A stretch of DNA of 64,000 nt from Thalassomonas viridans (lineage in GTDB: Bacteria; Pseudomonadota; Gammaproteobacteria; Enterobacterales; Alteromonadaceae). Numbering within the stretch: position 1 is the stretch's first letter; each line of letters opens with the position of its first letter. The stretch spans positions 3,224,001-3,288,000 of the forward strand of contig NZ_CP059733.1 of assembly GCF_000948985.2 (NCBI RefSeq), read 5' to 3'. Shown here piece by piece: positions 58,260 to 64,000 of this stretch. Under the pieces are notes generated by a model. The model saw nothing but the letters and a program-made list of their open reading frames with translations. It was not told the origin of the DNA and made no database searches. A program made the translations under genes and the position numbers.

Positions 58260-59621
58260 ATGAGTATTATTATTTTTACCGGCCCGACAATATCGCCAGG
58301 ACAGGCAGGTAAGTGGCTAACGGCAGATTACCGTCCGCCGGCCAAACAGGGCGACATATATAAAGCCAGTCTGGAAAAACCTCAGATCATAGTGCTGATC
58401 GACGGTTTTTTTGAGAAAGTTCCTGCGGTCTGGCACAAGGAAATCTTATTTGCCATGTCGCAGGGAATCCATGTTTTTGGTTGCTCCAGCATGGGGGCGC
58501 TCAGGGCCGCCGAGCTTTCCCTGTACGGCATGGTTGGCATGGGAGAGGTTTATCGGCAGTTTAACGAAGGGATCCTGGAAGATGACGATGAAGTAACCAT
58601 AATACATACGCCGCAGGAGCTTAACTATCAGGCCCTGTCGGATGCTATGGTTAATATCCGGGCAACATTGGCAGCCGCCTGTGAGCAAAAGCTGATTAAC
58701 CGGGAGGAAAAGTCGGCATTAATTGAACTGGCCAAGCAAACCTGGTATCCCAGGCGTACGTTTAAGGCCCTGCTGGCACAGGCCGACTTTTTACCTGAGG
58801 CCAGGCACAGGGATTTAAGTCAGTATATTGAACATCATACTGTTAATGTTAAACAAAATGATGCAATATTGTTGCTGAAACATCTGGCCGCCAATGCCGG
58901 CCCGGGGCGTTTAACCGGGAAAAAAGTGGATTATGTCCTCTCCCATACCGATGCCTGGGAAATGTTGATCCAGCATGAAAAACAGGCCCGGGTTGAGCAA
59001 CAGGTTTCATTTGATATGCAGGATTTGCATAATGAATTGAAACTTGGCGGGCGCTTTACTGAATTAAAAACCCAGGCGCTGACCCGAAAAATTGCGATTG
59101 AAAAGGCGCAGAAGCATCAGCAGCAGGTGAGCCAGGAGCAAATGCAGGCTAATTTGCTGGCCGTCAGCCGGCAACTTGACTGCATTGACAATGACCAGGT
59201 GAATTTTGCCAAATTGAGCCAATGGTTTGAGTCCCAGCAGCTGGATTTGTCCCAGTTTGATCGCTTGATGCAGCAGCAAAGCCAGCTGAGCTGGCTTGAA
59301 TCAACCCATGATAATGTTGATCAGGAGCTGCTGGATATTCTCAGGTTAAAAAGTGAATTGGCTCTGTATAACCGGCGTATTACGGATAAGAAAAACAAAT
59401 TGCAGGCAACGCCTTATACAGGTGATTTATCTGAGCTTGGCATCAGGGCAGAGGAATTATGGCACTGGTATTTCACTTTCTGCCTGAACCGGGAGCAGCC
59501 GGGTGACTTGATGAGTTTTGCAAAAGCAAATGGTTTTAAGGATATTGATGAATTGCAGCAACTTGTGGTGCAGGAATATCTCTATATCAGTTTAATGAAG
59601 AATAACAAGATAAAAGGATAA
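58260..59621 (+). CDS. TfuA-like protein with long C-terminal extension
   Basis: A 453-residue protein. The TfuA-like core (about residues 45-165) is clear: IDGFFEKVPAVWHKEILFAM, GIHVFGCSSMGALRAAEL, MVGMGEVYRQFNEG. TfuA works with YcaO, proposed to deliver sulfide for thioamides (as on methyl-CoM reductase in archaea, and in trifolitoxin). The other ~280 residues, rich in Gln and helix (QSQLSWLESTHDNVDQELLDIL), have no match I know. It is 3 bp after ycaO and 2 bp before the NmrA gene. Confidence 0.9.
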   Translation: MSIIIFTGPTISPGQAGKWLTADYRPPAKQGDIYKASLEKPQIIVLIDGFFEKVPAVWHKEILFAMSQGIHVFGCSSMGALRAAELSLYGMVGMGEVYRQFNEGILEDDDEVTIIHTPQELNYQALSDAMVNIRATLAAACEQKLINREEKSALIELAKQTWYPRRTFKALLAQADFLPEARHRDLSQYIEHHTVNVKQNDAILLLKHLAANAGPGRLTGKKVDYVLSHTDAWEMLIQHEKQARVEQQVSFDMQDLHNELKLGGRFTELKTQALTRKIAIEKAQKHQQQVSQEQMQANLLAVSRQLDCIDNDQVNFAKLSQWFESQQLDLSQFDRLMQQQSQLSWLESTHDNVDQELLDILRLKSELALYNRRITDKKNKLQATPYTGDLSELGIRAEELWHWYFTFCLNREQPGDLMSFAKANGFKDIDELQQLVVQEYLYISLMKNNKIKG

Positions 59622-59623
59622 AG

Positions 59624-60538
59624 ATGAACATTCTGGTAGTAGGCAATACGGGGCCGGTAGGATTGGGACGGGCGGTATGTAAGATATTATCGCAGGGGGG
59701 GCCTGAGGTTAAGATAAAGGCTTTAGTGCGCGAACAAACCCGCCAGGACCAGGACAGAAAAGCCGTGATCGACGAACTGTTAGGTTACGGCGCAGAGCTG
59801 GTCAGCGGTGATTTAAAAGATCCCCTGTCCCTCAAGCAGGCCTGTGAAGGCATGGATGTGGTGATCACAACCGCGACCACCACATCTGTCCGTCAGCCAG
59901 GCGATACCATAGCAAGTGTCGATCTCAATGGTCAGATGAACTTGCTCAATGCGGCCAGGGAAGCCGGGGTCAAGCATTATGTCTACACGTCATATTCGAA
60001 AAACACCCAGGATTTTGGCCCGTGTGAGCTGACCAGTGCCAAACAAACGCTTGAAAAGCAAGTGATGGCCAGCGGCATGACTTATACCATATTACGTCCG
60101 GGTTATTTTACCGAATGCTGGTTAAGCCCGCGTTTTGGCTTTGATATCAAAAACAGTACCGCCCACTTTTTCGGCGACGGCACCAGGGAAGTCAGTTATA
60201 TCTCAACCGAGGATGTGGCTAAATACGCGGTAGCGGCCCTGACCAACCCAAACGGGAAAAATGCCGTGCTGGAATTAGGGGGACCTGATGCCATAGCGCC
60301 TCTTGATTTGGTGAAAATGTGTGAACAGGCCGGCTGTAACAGTTTTACCGTGAGCTTTAATAGTCTTGAACAGCTTGAACATGATAAAATGCAGGCAGAG
60401 TCTTCATTAGACAAATCGCTGATCTCTTTGGGAATTGCTTTAGCAAAAGGAGATGATATCCCTATGGAAGAAATGGCGGCATTATTTCCCGAGGTAAGGC
60501 TGCAAAAGGTTGAAGACTATATTAAGACGCTAGTGTAA
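59624..60538 (+). CDS. NmrA-like NAD(P)-binding protein
   Basis: A 304-residue Rossmann-fold protein of the NmrA/HSCARG/SDR-a group. The dinucleotide-binding loop is VVGNTGPVGLG; the active-site region is TSYSKNTQDFG and the tail LRPGYFTECWLSP. The usual YxxxK active site is not evident, so it may be a redox sensor rather than an enzyme. Only 2 bp follow tfuA, so it is cotranscribed. In this cluster it could supply or sense NADPH; this is inference. Confidence 0.85.
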   Translation: MNILVVGNTGPVGLGRAVCKILSQGGPEVKIKALVREQTRQDQDRKAVIDELLGYGAELVSGDLKDPLSLKQACEGMDVVITTATTTSVRQPGDTIASVDLNGQMNLLNAAREAGVKHYVYTSYSKNTQDFGPCELTSAKQTLEKQVMASGMTYTILRPGYFTECWLSPRFGFDIKNSTAHFFGDGTREVSYISTEDVAKYAVAALTNPNGKNAVLELGGPDAIAPLDLVKMCEQAGCNSFTVSFNSLEQLEHDKMQAESSLDKSLISLGIALAKGDDIPMEEMAALFPEVRLQKVEDYIKTLV

Positions 60539-60549
60539 AAGGGACTGAT

Positions 60550-60588
60550 GCCGGTAAATACTTTGCCTATAATCAGGTATTCACCGGC
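60550..60588. promoter_or_regulatory. Interrupted inverted repeat before the FHA gene
   Basis: GCCGGT-A-AATAC (60550-60561) pairs with GTATT-C-ACCGGC (60577-60588), one mismatch, around a 15-base loop that holds TATAAT (60568-60573). Could be an operator or an internal promoter with the -10 box in the loop; no strong -35 is seen. Confidence 0.4.
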
Positions 60589-60632
60589 CCTGGTTCATAT
60601 TCAGAGAATAGCAAGATTTAAAAGGAATTCAG

Positions 60633-61604
60633 ATGGCGATATTACTTAATCTTACCACCCGGGATGAAGTGAACCTGTCTGTACAGCATGTTTTTGGCCG
60701 TCATCGGGGCACGAGCAATACTGAATTAACCAATATGGACGCTTCGCGTTTGCACGCCACCATATTATGGGATGGCGAAAACTGGTTGTTACAGGACAGC
60801 AGCACCAACGGCACCTTTGTTAACGGCAAGCTCGCCCCTAAGGGGATTAAAATGCCCTTGTCGCGGGGAGATAAGCTTAATTTCGGCAGTCTAGACGCCG
60901 ATAGCTGGCAGCTGCTGAATCTGGATGCGCCGAAAAGCATGCTGATCCCGCAAACCGAGGATTTGCCTGTGCTTTTGCTGGAAGATATTCTGGTGCTGCC
61001 CAGTGAAGAGTCACCGGAAATTACCTTATACCAAAGTGCCGGCGGCAGCTGGATTTGTGAAAGCAGTGCCGGATTATCCGAGCTGAAAAACGGTGACCTG
61101 GTGGGTACGCAGGAGCATATCTGGCGCTTTGTCGAAACCAAACCCAGTGAGGCAACGACAGTGGTGAGCGGTAATTACCAGCAGCTGACCCGGGTAGGTA
61201 TGATCTTCGACGTCAGCCAGGACGAAGAGCATGTCGCCCTGACCGTGCAGATGGGGGAGCATCAGGTTAACCTGGAGCAGCGCAACCATCATTATTTGTT
61301 GCTGTTGCTGGCGCGCCAGCGGCTTACGGATAAAGCGGCGGGCTTGATCAAGGCCGATCAGGGCTGGCTGGACAAAGAAGCCTTGAGCAAGATGCTTAAA
61401 CTCAGCGAAAACCATATCAATATCCAGATCTACCGTTTCAGGAAGCAATTGATCAGCGCTTCGCCCCAGTGCCTGGCGCTTCCCCAGGCGATTGAGCGTC
61501 GCTCCGGGGAGATACGCATTGCCTGCGACAGCATAGAAATCAACGGTGGCATGCAGCCGGCGGATTTAAATGCCGCCAGCGGGCACGGCACCGAGGTCAG
61601 ATAA
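60633..61604 (+). CDS. FHA-domain protein with C-terminal winged helix
   Basis: A 323-residue cytoplasmic protein. The N-terminal FHA phosphothreonine-binding domain is intact: GR at 22-23, SRLH at 38-41, and the TNGTFVNG loop (58-65). Middle ~100 residues unassigned. The C-terminal ~100 (AKKALLARQRLT-like LLLLLARQRLTDKAAGLI, then LSKMLKLSENHINIQIYRFRKQLI) look like a transcriptional-regulator winged helix. AAAGGAA is upstream of the ATG. Likely reads out the kinase at 51904: pThr binding plus DNA binding would give a phospho-controlled regulator. Confidence 0.85.
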   Translation: MAILLNLTTRDEVNLSVQHVFGRHRGTSNTELTNMDASRLHATILWDGENWLLQDSSTNGTFVNGKLAPKGIKMPLSRGDKLNFGSLDADSWQLLNLDAPKSMLIPQTEDLPVLLLEDILVLPSEESPEITLYQSAGGSWICESSAGLSELKNGDLVGTQEHIWRFVETKPSEATTVVSGNYQQLTRVGMIFDVSQDEEHVALTVQMGEHQVNLEQRNHHYLLLLLARQRLTDKAAGLIKADQGWLDKEALSKMLKLSENHINIQIYRFRKQLISASPQCLALPQAIERRSGEIRIACDSIEINGGMQPADLNAASGHGTEVR

Positions 61605-61653
61605 CTCTGACGAAATGTGCCGCTGACACCTGTAGCGGCACAAAACCCGGCTG

Positions 61654-62372
61654 TTAATAGACTATATCCAGTTTATCGAGCGCCGGGGCATATGGATAAA
61701 ATGGCGGTCTCTCTTCGGATGAAGCCGAGATTTGAAAGCTCACCGGGCCCCGGCCCCTGTCCATGAAATACGGATAGCCGGATACCGCAAACACCATATA
61801 CCAGTCACTCTGCCCCTGCAGGTTAATGTTACGGGCATCCCCTAATAAACCTTCATCCTGGGGGATATCCCAAAAGATATAACTGACCTTTTTCGCTTCA
61901 TCCACTTCAAACATCAGCTAGTCGGAAAAGTCTCTGAGCGAATTGTCCAGCGGGCGGAAAAAAGGTCCCTGGGGCAGGCTTTCCCGGTCATTTTCCAGGT
62001 AAAGGTTGGTGCTTTCATCTATCCCGTTTGGAAGCTGTCCCTGGGTTAATCCCGTCGGGTAGATGGCGGTGATTTTATGGGGCAGGGTGATCATTCCCCT
62101 AAAAGGTAACTTGATCGCCAGTGCCTGCTCCGGGGTCAGTTCGTTGCTGATATAGTCGCAATCGTTACGGTGCGGATTCAGGCAAAGGCGTACCTTGCCG
62201 TCCCCGTCGAGATCCGAGGGATGGCTGATAATAAAAGATATCCCGGGGTGGAAATCCCTGTGATACCCGGGGCTGAGGGGGCTTTAACTGACAGGGTTTC
62301 AGGCGCCTGTGCCTGAACGGCGGCAGAGATAACATACATCAGCAGGCCGGTGATAAGTTTTCCTGGTTGCAT
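61654..62372 (-). pseudogene. Decayed secreted protein gene (frameshift plus in-frame stop)
   Basis: Translated on the minus strand, an N-terminal signal peptide (MQPGKLITGLLMYVISAAVQA) at 62372 is followed by a +1/-1 shift near 62275-62280 at a C-run (one C missing restores the frame), then LSPGYHRDFHPGISFIISH and a Ca-binding-like DLDGDGKVRLCLN stretch, then a TAG at 61918-61920 (after RDFSD), then LMFEVDEAKKVSYIFWDIP... to the true end at 61654. With both repairs the reading frame is about 240 codons, consistent. Family unknown. Either a pseudogene or, less likely, sequencing error. The 3' half 61654-61914 alone starts at an ATG. Confidence 0.75.
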
Positions 62373-62498
62373 AATATTCTTCCTTGATAAGCATTAAATG
62401 AATTTTTGTCAACGTTATTGCTGGCGGCCTTCATTTAATGCCTTTTTCCACCGGGAAGCCAGTATCAGTTCAGCCAGGGTTGGTTAGTTTTCAGCTGA

Positions 62499-64000
62499 TT
62501 AGTTGGCCTTTTCCGGACTGGCTGCTGCTTTGGTGCGGGCTTTTAAATCCATGCGCTGCAGGGTTTCTGCGGTGACATCGACAATATTGAGCACACCTTC
62601 CACTTTACCCAGTTCTTCCTTGATGCCGTCGATACGGTAGCGGGAGTAGGTTTTTAATCCGGCAATGCGGTTATCGATAAACTGGCAATCCACTTCCGGG
62701 GTTTTTAACAGCTCCAGTTGCAACACGTAAACCTCCCCGCGGGCGCGGGCATTGCTCAGAAATATCTCCCTGAGTTTAGGGGAGGTTAGCTCAGACGAAA
62801 ATTTGCTGATGATCTTGATCTCATCTTTATTTCTGTTGTCGACAAAAATAAACAGCCTTGCCGTCAGCGGCATATGCTTATGGCTGAGGCACTTAAATTT
62901 GCTCGACTGCATGATATCGCTGAGGGGAGAATTTAAAATCGGGTAAAGATTAAAATCCGTATTGCTCTGGCTGGGAAGCGGCTCGGGTGCCTTTTTCTTG
63001 CCAGCTTCGGCCGGCTTGGGCGCTTTTTTTGCCAGCGGCTTGTTCTTTCCCGTGTTCTTAGCCGAGCATACCGACAACAACTGGTTTAAAGCGGACTTAT
63101 TTCTGTGGGTGGCCAGGCGCGAGGCATGGTAGCGGCTTTTTTGTTTGGATAAAAATACCAGGTTAAGCTGGCCGTGCTTGGTGTACAGCCGGCACAAGCC
63201 TTCCGACAGCCCCTTGTTCTTGGTCGGGGTTTTATCTACCTGTTTGTCTACATAGTCTTTAAGCAGGTGGAAGAAATTCTGGTTGTCGATATTGTGCTCT
63301 AATGAGGCCGACTTCAAATGCAGGATGGTTTTTGATTCATTGATGGCCACTATGGCAAACGGGCGGGAGCTGCCTTCTTCCGGTGTCTTGCCCGGCAGCT
63401 CTATGGTCAGCAAATCCCCCGATTTGGCGGTAATGGCTGATTCTAATTCCACCTGCAGGCCACGCACCGAGACATTTTTACTGTAGCCGATATAGCGGCT
63501 GTCGTTTTTAATAACCCTGAGCTGCATTTTATAGTCGTAACGGGCTTCCTTGCGCTTGGAAATAAACTTCACCGGAATAATGTCTGTGGCCCCGGATTGT
63601 CCCGCGACCATAAAGCGGCGCAGCTGCTGCAAATCCTGCGTATTGGCGTTCAGGGATTTCGCCTGATAATCTTCCAACATTTCCTCATAGGTAATATCTG
63701 TGATCGCACCGCAAAAGCGTAATTGCTCCAGGCGCTCTCTGGCTATCGGCGCCAGGCCGTCGGCTTCAAGCCCTAACTGGTCATAGCGGCTGCTGACAAT
63801 GGCCAGCTGCAGTTTAAACAGGCGCAGGCTTTTGTATTTTAACCCTAAGGCAATAAAGGCGGTCAGCAGACCGGTTTGCAACAGCTCCTGCTCGGTGGCG
63901 ACAAAATAAAGGCGGCTGCCTTGTTTGACCAGAGTAAAGGCGTATAAGCTTGCGGTAATGCCGGACTTGTTTTGTTGCAGCAGGGCCTTAATGCGCCTTG
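62499..64000 (-). CDS. PilZ-domain protein (5' end outside window)
   Basis: At least 500 residues, open to the right edge: the reading frame continues upstream of a TTG at 63881 (TASLYAFTLVKQGSRLYF), so the true start lies beyond 64000. A PilZ-type c-di-GMP-binding segment is recognised: KRKEARYDYKMQLRVI with YSKNVSVRGLQVEL about 30 residues later. Downstream are a Lys/Pro-rich linker (KKAPKPAEAGKKKAPEPLP) and a C-terminal domain of unknown type. Involved in c-di-GMP signalling; the output is unknown. Confidence 0.8.
   Translation of the reverse strand, partial: RRIKALLQQNKSGITASLYAFTLVKQGSRLYFVATEQELLQTGLLTAFIALGLKYKSLRLFKLQLAIVSSRYDQLGLEADGLAPIARERLEQLRFCGAITDITYEEMLEDYQAKSLNANTQDLQQLRRFMVAGQSGATDIIPVKFISKRKEARYDYKMQLRVIKNDSRYIGYSKNVSVRGLQVELESAITAKSGDLLTIELPGKTPEEGSSRPFAIVAINESKTILHLKSASLEHNIDNQNFFHLLKDYVDKQVDKTPTKNKGLSEGLCRLYTKHGQLNLVFLSKQKSRYHASRLATHRNKSALNQLLSVCSAKNTGKNKPLAKKAPKPAEAGKKKAPEPLPSQSNTDFNLYPILNSPLSDIMQSSKFKCLSHKHMPLTARLFIFVDNRNKDEIKIISKFSSELTSPKLREIFLSNARARGEVYVLQLELLKTPEVDCQFIDNRIAGLKTYSRYRIDGIKEELGKVEGVLNIVDVTAETLQRMDLKARTKAAASPEKAN

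Overview
The window reads as chromosomal DNA of a marine gammaproteobacterium of the Alteromonadales, most like Colwelliaceae (Thalassomonas/Colwellia type). This rests on the gene set (asnS, pyrC, the yejK-yejL-yejM neighbourhood, a divergent bioA/bioBFCD locus, Cache chemoreceptor, FadL-like porin, PEP-CTERM protein) and on a GC content near 50 percent. The species is an inference. No phage, plasmid backbone, IS transposase or CRISPR array was seen.

Layout. 1-7.4 kb: 3' part of sppA, a DoxX membrane protein, a nitroreductase, a chemoreceptor and asnS. 7.4-12.7 kb: biotin synthesis, bioA divergent from bioB-bioF-bioC-bioD, with a BirA-like operator between them. 12.7-21.9 kb: a binding protein, a triheme lipoprotein next to a heme-bearing beta-barrel protein, a secreted methyltransferase-like protein, GST, pepE, a HicB antitoxin without visible HicA, nat and a DinB protein, then tRNA-Pro(GGG). 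22-33 kb: lapC/yejM-like, yejL, yejK, pyrC, a tandem T-fold QueD-like protein, an M23 peptidase, two binding proteins, a hydrolase and a CoA-transferase. 33.7-36 kb: a probable type III secretion chaperone/effector pair. 36-42.6 kb: MerR regulator, Cys-rich secreted protein and a CzcCBA-type metal efflux pump, with a clear 19-bp-spacer MerR promoter. 42.8-47.5 kb: subtilase, solitary tyrosine recombinase, a 175-bp palindromic element, PEP-CTERM protein and an orphan OmpR-type regulator. 47.6-51.7 kb: a LytS/LytTR-type two-component pair flanked by two secreted/outer-membrane genes, both with LytTR-type direct repeats upstream.

51.9-61.6 kb holds the most unusual system: one co-directional cluster of a 1381-residue Ser/Thr kinase + degenerate cyclase + AAA/TPR protein, an unrecognised 271-residue protein, YcaO, TfuA, an NmrA-type NAD(P)-binding protein and an FHA/winged-helix protein. 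It resembles TOMM kinase/cyclase loci, but has no recognisable precursor peptide, cyclodehydratase partner, dehydrogenase or exporter. A phosphorylation-controlled YcaO-TfuA backbone modification (thioamide or azoline) is inferred. The window ends with a decayed secreted-protein gene and the 3' part of a PilZ-domain gene.

Two sequence-level finds are not explained by genes: a dispersed palindromic repeat family (45.76-45.93 kb and 32.35-32.44 kb), and tandem 9-bp repeats upstream of hicB.
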